Assembly (NCBI GenBank): GCA_033763795.1
Contig: JANRJV010000061.1
Span: forward strand, 38,819 to 102,818
DNA from: JAEUIV01 sp033763795
Lineage (GTDB): Bacteria; Planctomycetota; Phycisphaerae; Phycisphaerales; UBA1924
Length of the DNA: 64,000 bases
Direction: 5' to 3'
Part shown: positions 9,383-18,508 of the stretch, piece by piece
Layout: every line of letters begins with the position of its first letter
Position numbering within the stretch: position 1 is the stretch's first letter
Notes under the pieces: model-generated
What the model saw: only the letters and a program-made list of their open reading frames with translations
What the model was told of the DNA's origin: nothing
Database searches by the model: none
Program-made: the position numbers and the translations under genes

Positions 9383-9506
9383 CGCGCCGGTCGTGAGCGG
9401 CCGATAACGCTCCGTCGAGCTCGATGATCGGCGCGGGCGTGACGATGCCCGGCCGGATCGCCGCCCCGGCCCCAACGATCGGGGGCATCGGGCCGATACT
9501 CCTCCG

Positions 9507-10670
9507 ATGCGGCGACGGGACTCGACCACGGACGCTCGGACGGTTCGCTTTGACGCGACGCGGCTGACGGACGCGCAGCGCCGCGAGCTGCTCAAGTCGC
9601 TCGACCGCTCGGCGGGAGCCGCACGCGAGAGATCGCGGAGGGTTCATGACCGCTTTGAATATCACGAGGCCAGCGTCCCGCTGACGGTGCAGCACAGCAG
9701 CGGCGCCGAGATCAACCTGTCGGTGCACGCACGCAGCCTCTCCGTGGGCGGGATCGGGTTTCTGCACGGGGGGTATCTGCACCCGGGCACGCAGGTCCGC
9801 GTCCTGCTGAGGACCCGGCAGGGGATCGACAAGCTGGTGCTGGGGCGCGTCGCCTGCTGCCGGCACGTGGCGCGCAACATCCACGAGATCGGCGTCCAGT
9901 TCCACGACAAGATCGACGTCGCGGACTTCTGCCAGCCCAACGCGCGGATCGTGTCCGCGGTCTCGACGGCGCTGCGCCCGCCCGAACTGACGGGGCTCGC
10001 CGCGTGCATGTGCGCCAGCAAGGCGGACCGGGCGGCGCTCTCCGCGTGGCTCAGCAGCACGGGCATGAACGTCATCGAGACGAACACGATCGGCGCCACG
10101 CTCGACCGGATCAAGCGCCTGCCCTTGGTCGTGCTGGTCGCCGACGGCCGGGCCGCGCCCGAGCTCTCCTCGTCTCAACTGGTCGGGGCCATCCGTTCGG
10201 CCGGCTTCGGGGGCGTCCTGCTCGTCGCGACGGTCGACGGCGCTCCGGCGCCCGAAGCGAACGGCGACATCCCCCGGCCCTTCCAGCTGCGGACGTTCAT
10301 GGACGTGCTCGCCTCGGCGTGCAGCCCGGAGCGGGTGATCGACGATTCGCCCGTCATCAGCTCCATCGCCGCCGACCCGGGAACGGCGCAGCTCCTCAAG
10401 GGGTACGTCGAACAGCTGGGCCTGCTGGCCTCGCAGATCGAGGGCGCGCTCGCATCGGAAGACCGGGAACGCGCCTCGCAGGCGTGCCAGACGATCCGCT
10501 CGACCGCCGTGGGCTACGGCTTCGCCGCGATCGGCGAGGCGGCTTCGAACGCGCTGCTGGCGCTGCAGGGCGTGCCAACCGTGAAGGGCGCGCTGCGGCA
10601 CCTGAACCTGCTGGTCTCCCTGTGCCGGCGCGCGACGCACGAGCCGCGACCGGCCGACCGCGCCGCCTGA
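9507..10670 (+). CDS. PilZ protein with degenerate receiver-like and HPt-like domains
   Basis: A 387-residue cytoplasmic protein. Residues about 42-140 form a PilZ (c-di-GMP-binding) domain with the R45-x3-R49 motif and a SLSVGG variant of the (D/N)xSxxG motif, where Ser77 replaces Asp/Asn. Residues about 163-270 have the alternating pattern of a CheY receiver, but the acidic pair is gone and the invariant Lys of the KPF motif is Arg (RPF, 257-259); an Asp (213) does sit at the expected phospho-acceptor place. Residues about 295-375 resemble an HPt helical domain in which the phospho-His is replaced by Gln328 (CQTIRSTAVGYG). It probably senses c-di-GMP and relays the signal by protein contact rather than phosphate. 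PilZ is well supported; the other two domains are inferred. Confidence 0.75.
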   Translation: MRRRDSTTDARTVRFDATRLTDAQRRELLKSLDRSAGAARERSRRVHDRFEYHEASVPLTVQHSSGAEINLSVHARSLSVGGIGFLHGGYLHPGTQVRVLLRTRQGIDKLVLGRVACCRHVARNIHEIGVQFHDKIDVADFCQPNARIVSAVSTALRPPELTGLAACMCASKADRAALSAWLSSTGMNVIETNTIGATLDRIKRLPLVVLVADGRAAPELSSSQLVGAIRSAGFGGVLLVATVDGAPAPEANGDIPRPFQLRTFMDVLASACSPERVIDDSPVISSIAADPGTAQLLKGYVEQLGLLASQIEGALASEDRERASQACQTIRSTAVGYGFAAIGEAASNALLALQGVPTVKGALRHLNLLVSLCRRATHEPRPADRAA

Positions 10671-10681
10671 CGCCGCGGCGG

Positions 10682-11782
10682 TCAGGCGCCCGCGGAGCCG
10701 CCGTCCACCGAGAGCCCAACGAAGCGGCGCTTGCGGATGTGCTCGTTTCCGAGCTGGCCACAGGCCGCCATGGTCTCGCGGCCCTTGGTCCGGCGCCGCT
10801 TGCAGAACTGGCCCGCCGCTTCGAGTCTCGCGAGAAACGCCGCGACCTCGTCCTCGGTCGGCGCCCGCCAGGGCGAGCTGCGCCGCGGGTTGTAGGGGAT
10901 CACGTTCACGCAGCAGCGCACGCCCGCCAGGCGAGCGGCGAGTTCTTCCGCGTGACCCGGGAGGTCGTTGACGCCCGGGATCAGCACGTACTCCATGCAG
11001 ATGGCGCCGCTCTTGCGCCGGGGCCAGTCGCGGAGCATCTCGATCAGCGGGCCCAGGGGCATCGCCCGGTTGATCGGCATGATCATGCTCCGCACCTCGT
11101 CGTTTGGCGCGTTGATCGACACCGCGAGGTTGAGCTGCCGCCACCCCGGACGAGTGACGGCTTCGCGCAGAGCCGCCAGGCCGTCGAGCCGTCCCACCGT
11201 CGAGACGGTGATGCGACTCATCCCGATCCCCGGGCCGCGGTGATCGGTGAGGACGGCGATCGCCCGCAGCACGTTGTCCAGATTGTCCAAAGGCTCGCCC
11301 ATTCCCATGAAGACGATGTTGCGGATGGGTCGGCCCAGTGCGTGCCGGGCCGCGAACCACTGAGCCACGATCTCCGACGGGTCGAGCGAGCGCATGAGGC
11401 CCATCTGCGCCGTTTCGCAGAAGGCGCAGCCCATGGCGCAGCCCACCTGGCTCGAGACGCACAGCGTGAGCGTCGTCTCGTGCCGACGCTTCATGGGGAT
11501 GATGACTGACTCGGTCTGCAGGGGCGCTTCGCCCTCGCTCCGGCCCGGAACCTCCAGAAGGAACTTCAGCACTTCCCCTTCAGGGCTGTCCGACCGCTGC
11601 ACATGATCGGGGGATGGAAGGTGCCAGGGAAACGCGGCGTGACCTTCCCGGAACAACCGCGTGTAGCGGGCCGAGGCTTCCAGGGCCTCGCGCCCCGAGC
11701 CTCCCGCGCATGCGGCCACGTATCCCTCGTGCGTCACGGAGAACGGATGGGGCAGCGGCGCTTGGCGATGAACCTCGAGCAT
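10682..11782 (-). CDS. rlmN: Dual-specificity RNA methyltransferase RlmN (radical SAM)
   Basis: RlmN methylates C2 of A2503 in 23S rRNA and A37 in some tRNAs, using two SAM molecules and a 4Fe-4S cluster. The 366-residue protein has the radical-SAM triad C115/C119/C122 in the stretch GCAMGCAFCETAQMG, the NIVFMGMGEPLDN segment, SRITVSTVGR, the ligand-binding region LAVSINAPNDEVR, and near the C-terminus RRRTKGRETMAACGQLG with the conserved methyl-carrying Cys. The length is close to the usual 350-385. It is convergent with the PilZ gene (11-base gap) and divergent from uppS, with about 100 bases between the two starts for promoters. Confidence 0.95.
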   Translation of the reverse strand: MLEVHRQAPLPHPFSVTHEGYVAACAGGSGREALEASARYTRLFREGHAAFPWHLPSPDHVQRSDSPEGEVLKFLLEVPGRSEGEAPLQTESVIIPMKRRHETTLTLCVSSQVGCAMGCAFCETAQMGLMRSLDPSEIVAQWFAARHALGRPIRNIVFMGMGEPLDNLDNVLRAIAVLTDHRGPGIGMSRITVSTVGRLDGLAALREAVTRPGWRQLNLAVSINAPNDEVRSMIMPINRAMPLGPLIEMLRDWPRRKSGAICMEYVLIPGVNDLPGHAEELAARLAGVRCCVNVIPYNPRRSSPWRAPTEDEVAAFLARLEAAGQFCKRRRTKGRETMAACGQLGNEHIRKRRFVGLSVDGGSAGA

Positions 11783-11884
11783 GGATGGTCAGTACGCAAG
11801 GGGGGACCGAACGGAGAAAAGGGTACGCTCCTCCTCCGGCCGGTGGCTCCGGGATCGCTGTCCGCCTCTCCCGAGCTTCACATC

Positions 11885-12790
11885 ATGACGACCGCGACAC
11901 TGCCATCTCTTCCCGACCAGCCGGTCACCCCGCTCCATGAGATCACGGACCAGCAGACCCGCGCGGTCGTCGAGCGCATGCGCCGGGTGAGCCCCAAGGC
12001 GGACCCGACGGCCCGGATTCCGGACGTCCCGCCGGGGCGAGTCCCCCGCCACGTCGCCATCATCATGGACGGCAACGGGCGCTGGGCCCGCGACCGTGGA
12101 TTCCCCCGAGCGTTCGGCCACCGGAACGGTGCGGCGGCGGTTCGCCGGACGCTCGACGAGGCCAGCCGCCTCGGCATCGAGTACGTGACGCTCTTCTCGT
12201 TCTCCAGCGAGAACTGGAAGCGCCCCGCCGACGAGGTCCGCGAACTCATGCAGCTCTATCTTGCCTACATGGCCGGGGAGCGGGCGCACCTCGTGCGCGA
12301 GAACATTCGGCTGATCCAGATCGGGCGCCGCGAGGGCTTGCCCCAGGAAGCGCTCGCCGCATTGGACGAGACGGTGCGGGCGACCAGCGGCTGCACGGGC
12401 CCCACTCTGTGCCTGGCGGTGAACTACGGGGCCCGGGCCGAGCTCGCCGACGCCGCCCGCTCGATCGCCCAGGCCGTCCGCGCCGGAACGCTCCGGCCCG
12501 AGGACGTCGACGAGCGGGCGATCGAGGCGCGCCTCGGAACCGCCGGCCTCCCCGATCCGGATCTGCTGATCCGTACGGCGGGGGAGATGCGCATCAGCAA
12601 CTTTCTGCTCTGGCAGATCAGCTATGCGGAGCTCTACGTGACCGACGTCCTCTGGCCCGACTTCTCGGCGGAAGACCTCCGGCAGGCAGTGCGAGCCTAC
12701 GCGGCCCGGCGGCGGCGGTTCGGAGCCCTCGACGAGAGCGTCGCGACCGACGAGCCGGCATCCTCCGCACCCGCCGCGCAGGAGCGTTGA
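11885..12790 (+). CDS. uppS: Isoprenyl transferase (undecaprenyl diphosphate synthase)
   Basis: UppS condenses isopentenyl diphosphate with farnesyl diphosphate to make the C55 lipid carrier for envelope polymers. The 301-residue protein carries HVAIIMDGNGRWA with catalytic Asp62, the FSSENWKRP segment, and DLLIRTAGEMRISNFLLWQ near the C-terminus. The ATG at 11885 follows a non-conserved stretch and still leaves about 50 residues ahead of the catalytic core, longer than the usual 250-residue enzyme; a Lys/Pro-rich linker fills this space. The open frame extends 94 codons further upstream, but that part overlaps the divergent rlmN start and is not conserved-looking. It heads a run of closely spaced envelope genes that includes cdsA, a common pairing. 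Confidence 0.95.
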   Translation: MTTATLPSLPDQPVTPLHEITDQQTRAVVERMRRVSPKADPTARIPDVPPGRVPRHVAIIMDGNGRWARDRGFPRAFGHRNGAAAVRRTLDEASRLGIEYVTLFSFSSENWKRPADEVRELMQLYLAYMAGERAHLVRENIRLIQIGRREGLPQEALAALDETVRATSGCTGPTLCLAVNYGARAELADAARSIAQAVRAGTLRPEDVDERAIEARLGTAGLPDPDLLIRTAGEMRISNFLLWQISYAELYVTDVLWPDFSAEDLRQAVRAYAARRRRFGALDESVATDEPASSAPAAQER

Positions 12791-12797
12791 GCGAATC

Positions 12798-13688
12798 ATG
12801 TTCGGCCGAGCCCGCCCCCCCGAGAGCTTCTCCGCCGCGAAGGTGCAGGCGGTTGAGGACGCGGCCCGCGCCCTAGGCATCGAGGGGCCGCGCTGGGCCC
12901 GCGACGGCGCCACGTTCACGCACCGGAACGAGCCCCGCCACTTGGACCTCGCGGAGCTCGAGGCCCGCTTCGAGAGGCCGGACCGCCCGGTCCCGATCTC
13001 GGCGCTGGCCCTCGCCGCCGGGCTGCGGATCACTCCCGGGCCCGACGTCATCGCCGACTTTCAGCTGATGAAGCCGCTGCTCCGCCCGCGCATTCTCCAC
13101 GAGCGCGAACTCTCAGGACCGCGACGCGCCATGTGCCGGCGCGACACCTTCGGCGGGATGCTGCAGGCGGTCGCCGTCGGCGGCGAATCCGCGGCCCCGC
13201 TCGTGACCTCGCAGACATTGGACCGCTGGGGCATCGATTTCGAGCCTCTGTTCGATCAGGCCTGCGCCAATCTCGCCGCGGTGCTGGGCCCGGAGCACCT
13301 GCATTCCGTGTCGGCGGCCCCGGGCGTGCTGTCGCTCCTGCACGACTGGGAGACCGTCTCCGGGGCGGCGTTCGTGCTCGATGCGCTCTTTCCCCGAGAC
13401 TTCGCGGTGAGCGGCGTGGTCTTTTCCGTGCCGCATCAGAACCTGCTCCTGGCGATGCCCGTCAGTCCCGGGGCCGGCGCGGAGGGGCTGGCCGGGCTCG
13501 TGCAGGTCATCTACATGGCGGCTGACTCCCCGGCGGAGCTGCTCTCGACCAGCGTCTTCTGGTGGCGGGACGGCGTGGCGACCTATCTGCCGATGACAGC
13601 CGTGGAGGACGGCCGGTCCCGACGAATCCACATGGAGGCGCGGGGCCCGCTGGATGAACTGCTCCGCATCCTCGGCGCCCTCGACTGA
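12798..13688 (+). CDS. Conserved-type cytoplasmic protein of unknown function (possibly DUF1444-like)
   Basis: A 296-residue soluble protein without signal peptide or membrane helix, lying 7 bases after uppS and 25 before cdsA, so probably in the same transcript. Residues 1-75 are charged and helical-looking; 90-250 alternate hydrophobic strands and helices, with LLHDWETVSGAAFVLDALFP and VSGVVFSVPHQNLLLAMPV as the most ordered parts. This last pattern (a strand, then a 'values to be read back' motif late in the chain) recalls the DUF1444 family, but I cannot confirm it. A conserved catalytic motif is not obvious. Function unknown; location suggests a link to envelope lipid synthesis only by neighbourhood. 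Confidence 0.7.
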   Translation: MFGRARPPESFSAAKVQAVEDAARALGIEGPRWARDGATFTHRNEPRHLDLAELEARFERPDRPVPISALALAAGLRITPGPDVIADFQLMKPLLRPRILHERELSGPRRAMCRRDTFGGMLQAVAVGGESAAPLVTSQTLDRWGIDFEPLFDQACANLAAVLGPEHLHSVSAAPGVLSLLHDWETVSGAAFVLDALFPRDFAVSGVVFSVPHQNLLLAMPVSPGAGAEGLAGLVQVIYMAADSPAELLSTSVFWWRDGVATYLPMTAVEDGRSRRIHMEARGPLDELLRILGALD

Positions 13689-13713
13689 TCGCGGCTTGTT
13701 GTAGAGTCCCGCC

Positions 13714-14589
13714 GTGCTGAAGTATCGACTGACGCTGGGCCCGCTGCTGATCCTGCTGTTTCTGGGCATCATCTGGCTCGACGGCTGGCTTTCCGCGCGG
13801 GGCGCTCGGCCGGGGCTCGCCTTCACCGTCCTCATGCTGACCGGCGGCGTCTTCGCGGGGCGCGAGCTGGCCAAGATCTTCCGCGCCCGCGCGATCGCGA
13901 CATCAGTCGTGATCAACTCCATCGCGGTCTGCGCCGGGCTCGTCGCCTCGAGCTTCACCCCCGAGGAGCTCGGGCCCGTTCCCGGATCAGCCCTGGTATG
14001 CAGCGCCGGTGCGGGCGTGATGCTCCTGGCCATGCTCTTCTATTCGCGACACCACAACGTGCAGGGGGTGGTCGCCTCGACCTCGGCCACCCTGCTCGCG
14101 TTCGTCTATGTGGGGATGTTGGGGGGCTTCCTGATCGTCCTCGTGAAGGAGTACTCCGCGTGGCTGGTCCTGGCCGTCGTGCTGATCACCAAGAGCTACG
14201 ACATCGGCGCCTACTCCACGGGCCGGATCTTCGGCCGCCACAAGCTCATCCCCTGGCTCAGCCCGGGCAAGACGTGGGAGGGCCTCGTGGGGGGCGTGGC
14301 GTTCGCCTCGCTTGTCGGGGCGGCCACCGCCCTGGTCTTCGGGACGAAGATCCCCGGCGTTCCCCCGTTCAGCTGGTGGCAAGGAGCGCTGGTCGGGGCC
14401 GTTTTCGGCCTCGTCGGTCAGGCCGGGGATCTGGTCGCCAGCCTTCTCAAGCGTGACGCGGGCATCAAGGACTATTCGCGGGCGATTCCCGGCTTCGGCG
14501 GCATCATGGACGTGGTGGATTCGCCGCTCCTGGTCGCGCCGGTGGCCTTCTGGATGCTCCGGGCTTTGGGGACGGCGGGAGGCGGGTGA
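13714..14589 (+). CDS. cdsA: Phosphatidate cytidylyltransferase
   Basis: CdsA makes CDP-diacylglycerol from phosphatidic acid and CTP at the inner membrane, the branch point of phospholipid synthesis. The 291-residue protein has about eight membrane helices and the family signature near the C-terminus, SLLKRDAGIKDYSRAIPGFG followed by GIMDVVDS, with the conserved Lys-Asp and Asp residues that bind metal. A middle segment, KSYDIGAYSTGRIFGRHKL then SPGKTWEG, is also typical. The start is GTG at 13714, which places the first helix right after a short MLKYRLT head. It follows uppS by two genes, a very common arrangement (uppS-cdsA) in bacteria. Confidence 0.95.
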   Translation: MLKYRLTLGPLLILLFLGIIWLDGWLSARGARPGLAFTVLMLTGGVFAGRELAKIFRARAIATSVVINSIAVCAGLVASSFTPEELGPVPGSALVCSAGAGVMLLAMLFYSRHHNVQGVVASTSATLLAFVYVGMLGGFLIVLVKEYSAWLVLAVVLITKSYDIGAYSTGRIFGRHKLIPWLSPGKTWEGLVGGVAFASLVGAATALVFGTKIPGVPPFSWWQGALVGAVFGLVGQAGDLVASLLKRDAGIKDYSRAIPGFGGIMDVVDSPLLVAPVAFWMLRALGTAGGG

Positions 14590-14654
14590 AGCCCTCCCTG
14601 CGTGGACCCGCGATCCGTGATACACTTCATGAACGGCTTCCGCCGGAGATCGGA

Positions 14655-15461
14655 ATGACGGCTACCGCCAAACTGCTTCGTTTGTATCTGGTTGACAAAC
14701 AGCTCCGCGGCCTGCGCTCACGCCTCACAGCCGCGGAAACCTACCTCGCACAGCAGGACAAGCTGTTGTCCGAGATCGACGCCCGGCACGCGGCCATCCT
14801 GGGCCAGGTCAGGCAGCTCGAAGCGACCCTCCGCAACGATGAGAACGAGGTCGCGTCGATGGACTCGCGCTCGGCCATGCTCCGCGAGCGCATGAACAAC
14901 GCCAAGACCAGCAAGGAGCACTCGGCGCTCCTGACCGAGATTTCGACCATCAAGGCCGACAAGGCCCCCATCGAGACGCGGATGCTGGAGGCCATGTCCA
15001 AGGTCGAGGCCCTCCGCGCCCAGGCAGCCCAGGTCGAGACCGAGCGGGCCGACCGCGAGGCGGTCCGCAAGTCGGCCGTGGCCGACCGCGACGCCCGCCG
15101 CGATGAGATCAAGGACCGGGTCGCCGAGCTCGAGGCCGAGCGCGCCAAGGCCTTGGAAGACGTCCCGCCGCCGGCGCTCCGCGTCTATGAGGAGCGGCTG
15201 GCCCTCGGGGCCGAAGACGTGATGGCCCCGGTCGAGGAGCAGGACCGGCGCAACCTCGAATACACCTGCGCCGCTTGCTACACGCACCTCCCGATCGAGC
15301 AGGTGAGCGTCCTGCTCCACCGCGGCGATCTGACCCGCTGCCCAACCTGCCACGCCATCCTCTACATCGAGCAGGCGCTGCGCGAGAACATTGCCGACGC
15401 CAAGCAGAAGTCGTCCACCAAGAAAAAGGGCGGCAAAGCCGCTGCCGTCGAAGACGATTGA
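14655..15461 (+). CDS. Coiled-coil protein with C-terminal C4 zinc ribbon
   Basis: A 268-residue cytoplasmic protein. Residues about 8-185 are a long, charged, Leu/Ala-heptad coiled coil, followed by a zinc ribbon with C205/C208 and C229/C232 (CAACY and CPTCH). The tail is Lys-rich then acidic. This is the architecture of the C4-type zinc-ribbon/DUF164 family found across bacteria, which is thought to bind nucleic acid or act as a scaffold; no defined reaction is known to me. I chose the ATG at 14655, preceded by GGAG, over an in-frame start 23 codons upstream that overlaps cdsA's end. It closes the envelope gene run and is convergent with the GH16 gene. Confidence 0.82.
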   Translation: MTATAKLLRLYLVDKQLRGLRSRLTAAETYLAQQDKLLSEIDARHAAILGQVRQLEATLRNDENEVASMDSRSAMLRERMNNAKTSKEHSALLTEISTIKADKAPIETRMLEAMSKVEALRAQAAQVETERADREAVRKSAVADRDARRDEIKDRVAELEAERAKALEDVPPPALRVYEERLALGAEDVMAPVEEQDRRNLEYTCAACYTHLPIEQVSVLLHRGDLTRCPTCHAILYIEQALRENIADAKQKSSTKKKGGKAAAVEDD

Positions 15462-15494
15462 GCGTCTCCGCTTCCGCCCGCCGCATCACCGGAC

Positions 15495-16970
15495 TCAGCC
15501 CGGATCGACCTCGCCCGTTCGAATTCGCTGCTTGAGCGCCGCGAAGTCGTCCGCGGTTCCGCTCTCGCCGTCCAGATCGACGTCCTCGTACTGGCCCGTC
15601 CCCTGCTCGAGGGCGTAGAGGTCCTCCGCGTTCACGCGCGTGTCGGCGTTGACGTCCCCCGCTTCCGCGATGAGCTCGAAGCGGAACCAGTTGACGTTGA
15701 ACTGACCGCCCGCGCCGGATTCGTTTACAAACCGCATGGTCGTGGACCCGGCCAGGAGCGTCGCCGTCTTCTCGACGGTGGTCCACTGCTGCCATCCGCC
15801 GGTGACGGGCGCGGCGATGGTGCCCGACCGGTTCACGCCGCCGAACTCGAGCCGGAACGTCCCGCCGCCCGACTGCGCCGCGACGCGCGTCAGCACGCGG
15901 TACACGCCGCTGACGGCAACATCCGCCGCGTACTCGACCCACTCCCGCTGCCGGATCCATCCCAGGTTGAAGCCGCCCTCGGAGCAGGCCTCCAGGTCCA
16001 CGGACTCGGAGGGACGGTACACACCGCCGTTGTTGGACGCGTCGGAATCGAGGTACGCGAATCCCGCGCCGCCGAGGTCGTAGTTCTCGGCCTCGATCTG
16101 TCCGGGGATCGCCGCGGAGCTCGACGTGAACGGAAGCTGCTGGCGCTCGAAGATCCGGACGTAGTCCACGGTCATCGTCATGGGGAAGCCCGTGCTGCCG
16201 CTGGGCGGGCCGGGAAAGTTCCCGCCGACCGCGACGTTCAGCAGCAGGTGGAACGGCACATCAAAGGGCGCGCGATCATTGCCGTTCTCGTTGGCGCTGA
16301 ACCACACCGATGAGGCGGCGGAATGTATGAGTTGTCCGTCCACGTACCAGCGGATCTGATCGGGCTCCCACTCAACCGCGTAGATGTGCGGCGCAGCGGA
16401 GAAGTCGATGCCCGGCGCGAAGGAGCCGCCGTTGCTCGTGTTCGCGGGGAACGCTCCGCCAAAGTGGATCGTGCCGTAGATCCGGTCCGCGTCGTTGACC
16501 GACTCCATGATGTCGATCTCGCCGCTCGCGGCCCAGCCGCCGTAGGGACTGGTCGTGGGCAGCATCCAGAACGCAGGCCAGATGCCCGGTCCCGACGGGA
16601 GCGTGATCCGGGCCTCTATGCGCCCGTAGAGGATCTCGAGAGTGCCCGGCGTTCGAATCCTCGCGGAAGTGTATTGAGAGCCGGCGTAGAACTCCGCGCG
16701 GGCGATGATCTTCAGCGAGCCGTTGGAGACGACGATGTTCTCCGGGCGGTCCGTGTAGTACTGCCGCTCGTTGTTGCCCCAGCCCGACGGCAGGCCGTAG
16801 ATCGTTCCGGTGCCGAACTGCGGCTGCCAGATGTCGCGGTTGAGCGTTGTGCCGTCGAACTCGTCCGACCAGACCAGCTGCCAGGGGGTCCCCTGCCCGA
16901 GCGCCGGCGCCCCGATCGCGAGCAAAGCGAGGGCAAGGCTGGGTACAACTCGTCCGGCGTCGTGCTTCAT
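15495..16970 (-). CDS. Secreted GH16 endo-beta-1,3-glucanase (laminarinase-like) with CBM6 and dockerin-like tail
   Basis: A 491-residue exported enzyme. After a signal peptide (to about residue 26) comes a GH16 catalytic domain (about 30-275) with the active-site motif E151-I-D153-I-M-E156 (in GEIDIMESVN); the extra Met between the catalytic residues fits the laminarinase (beta-bulge) type. The substrate is likely a beta-1,3 or mixed-linkage glucan. Residues about 285-420 look like a family 6 carbohydrate-binding module (GQIEAENYD ... REWVEYAADV ... GTFRLEFGG). The C-terminus has two degenerate dockerin-type repeats (GDVNADTRVNAEDLY, then DVDLDGESGTADDF) without flanking Cys. The ATG has AGGAGG four bases upstream. 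It is the depolymerising end of the neighbouring sugar-uptake locus. Confidence 0.92.
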   Translation of the reverse strand: MKHDAGRVVPSLALALLAIGAPALGQGTPWQLVWSDEFDGTTLNRDIWQPQFGTGTIYGLPSGWGNNERQYYTDRPENIVVSNGSLKIIARAEFYAGSQYTSARIRTPGTLEILYGRIEARITLPSGPGIWPAFWMLPTTSPYGGWAASGEIDIMESVNDADRIYGTIHFGGAFPANTSNGGSFAPGIDFSAAPHIYAVEWEPDQIRWYVDGQLIHSAASSVWFSANENGNDRAPFDVPFHLLLNVAVGGNFPGPPSGSTGFPMTMTVDYVRIFERQQLPFTSSSAAIPGQIEAENYDLGGAGFAYLDSDASNNGGVYRPSESVDLEACSEGGFNLGWIRQREWVEYAADVAVSGVYRVLTRVAAQSGGGTFRLEFGGVNRSGTIAAPVTGGWQQWTTVEKTATLLAGSTTMRFVNESGAGGQFNVNWFRFELIAEAGDVNADTRVNAEDLYALEQGTGQYEDVDLDGESGTADDFAALKQRIRTGEVDPG

Positions 16971-17088
16971 CCGACCTCCTGCTCAATGCGCCGATCGTAG
17001 GGCGTGGCTCCGCCGGTCGTTCAAATAAAGCCCGCCGCGGCCGGATCGACCGTGGCGAGCGTAGGGGATCACATGCTCGCCGGTCCGC

Positions 17089-18369
17089 TCACGGGCAGGC
17101 GGTGTTGAACTGCCGCAGAACTTCGGTGATGTCGCTGAAGTTGACGATCCCGTCGTTGTTCGCGTCGCCGGGGCCGGCGGAGCCCGGGGTGTACGTCGTG
17201 TTGAAGAAGCGCAGCACCTCGGTGATGTCGCTGAAGTTCACGAACTCATCGCCGTTCGCGTCGCCCGCGCAGAAGGCCGGCGGGGCAGCGATGGCGATCG
17301 TCACGTCGTCGAAGTGCACGGCGCCGCCCGAATTGCCCTGCTGGAACAGGCCGATGACGAGGCGGCACGTCGTCGCGCCGGCGGGGACGTCGGCCGACAC
17401 TGGGAGCTGCGTGTACACGTTCGTCGGGCTCGCGCTGTTCAGCCCCGCGTTGCTGATGATCGGCCCGACGGGCACGCCCATCGAGTTGTAGAACTCCAGG
17501 TTGATGAAGGCGAAGTTCCCCCCGACCAGGGCGTCCGTGCTCTTGTGCAGCGCGAAGACCTCGGCGTCGACGCGCTGGCCCGCCGCGACATCGAACGTCT
17601 GGTAGAAGCCGTTGAAGTTGTCCGCACCCGTGAACTGCCCGTACATGAACCCGGCGAAGGCGCCGCTCTTTGGAATGTCCGAATTCCGGAAGATGTTGGG
17701 CGCGAAGCGCGGGAACTGCCCCCAGCCCCGGGCGCTTTGCGCCGCGTTGAACCCGCCGAAGTCCTCGAACCCCGGGTTGATGATCGAGTTGGTCGTGGAG
17801 TTGCTGACGAGCGAGACGTCGTCCATGTGGCCGGCACCGGCGTCAAGATCGGGCTGGATGAAGAGAAGGGCCAGGCGCGCCACGACCGCATCGTCGGGCG
17901 CCACCGCCACGACCGTTCTCTGGAGGAACTCGTTGGTCGGCGACGCCGCCGTGAGCGCGTCCACGGTCCAATATTCGAGCAGGTCGCCGTTGGACGCGCG
18001 GAATTCGACGTTCATGACCACGGAATTCGCGCCCGCGAGCGCATCGCCCGCCAGGTGCTGGAAGTAGCCGCTGGCGTCCCAGACCTTGTCCCTCGTGGTC
18101 GGCAGGTCCTGGAAGATGCCCGTGACGTTGAAGTCGCCGGTGAACTGCCCGTACATCTTGCAGGAGAAGGCGCCGGTGCGGACGGCCTCGGTCGCGCGGG
18201 AGATGTTGAAGCCGTTGCTCCCGAAGTCCATCCAGTTCAGGAACGCGCGGCCCTGAGTGCCCGCGGTCTCGAAGCTGGGATTCAGCAACTGACCGCTGGC
18301 GACGCCGGCGAGTCCGGCGACCACCACCGCCGCCGAGACGGACCGCACGATTCGGTTCTGCTTGTTCAC
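17089..18369 (-). CDS. Secreted protein with two carbohydrate-binding-like domains and GC-type dockerin
   Basis: A 426-residue exported protein. I start it at GTG 18369: GGAGGAG lies 8 bases upstream and the next residues (VNKQNRIVRSVSAAVVVAG) make a standard signal peptide; the longer open frame with an ATG at 18459 gives no such signal. Two similar domains follow, each starting with a 'N-P-x-F-E' strand (LLNPSFETAGTQ, then IINPGFEDFGGF) and continuing as beta-rich sequence with matching KxGAF and MYGQFTG elements. This resembles CBM4/9-type jelly rolls, so glycan binding is likely but unproven. The end has two EF-hand-like repeats (GDANGDEFVNFSDITEVL, GDANNDGIVNFSDITEVL) bracketed by Cys. 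It is divergent from the GH-A gene and shares its regulatory region. Confidence 0.85.
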   Translation of the reverse strand: MNKQNRIVRSVSAAVVVAGLAGVASGQLLNPSFETAGTQGRAFLNWMDFGSNGFNISRATEAVRTGAFSCKMYGQFTGDFNVTGIFQDLPTTRDKVWDASGYFQHLAGDALAGANSVVMNVEFRASNGDLLEYWTVDALTAASPTNEFLQRTVVAVAPDDAVVARLALLFIQPDLDAGAGHMDDVSLVSNSTTNSIINPGFEDFGGFNAAQSARGWGQFPRFAPNIFRNSDIPKSGAFAGFMYGQFTGADNFNGFYQTFDVAAGQRVDAEVFALHKSTDALVGGNFAFINLEFYNSMGVPVGPIISNAGLNSASPTNVYTQLPVSADVPAGATTCRLVIGLFQQGNSGGAVHFDDVTIAIAAPPAFCAGDANGDEFVNFSDITEVLRFFNTTYTPGSAGPGDANNDGIVNFSDITEVLRQFNTACP

Positions 18370-18495
18370 GATTGCTGCTCCTCCGCAGTCCCGGCCGAGT
18401 TTCGGTCGCGGCTCGCACGCCGCGATCGCCCTCAACCCCACGAAGAGCGGCCAGCACACTCAGTGCTGGTGACAGGTGCCGCCCCTGTGAAAACC

Positions 18496-18508
18496 GGTAA
18501 CTGTTTCA
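18496..18508. promoter_or_regulatory. Operator-like site A (LacI-family type), GGTAACTGTTTCA
   Basis: Matches the pseudo-palindrome TGWAACWGTTWCA at 12 of 13 positions (first base differs). Two further copies occur at 21788 and 22596. It lies in the divergent region upstream of the GH-A gene and the dockerin/CBM-like gene, so binding here could control both. Proposed ligand: the LacI protein encoded at 22627. Confidence 0.55.

Noticed and set aside
10656..10692. Near-palindrome CCTGAC/GTCAGG between the PilZ and rlmN stops as a two-way terminator
   Set aside because: The stem has almost no loop, a bulge and no T-run on either strand, and includes both stop codons; evidence is too weak.
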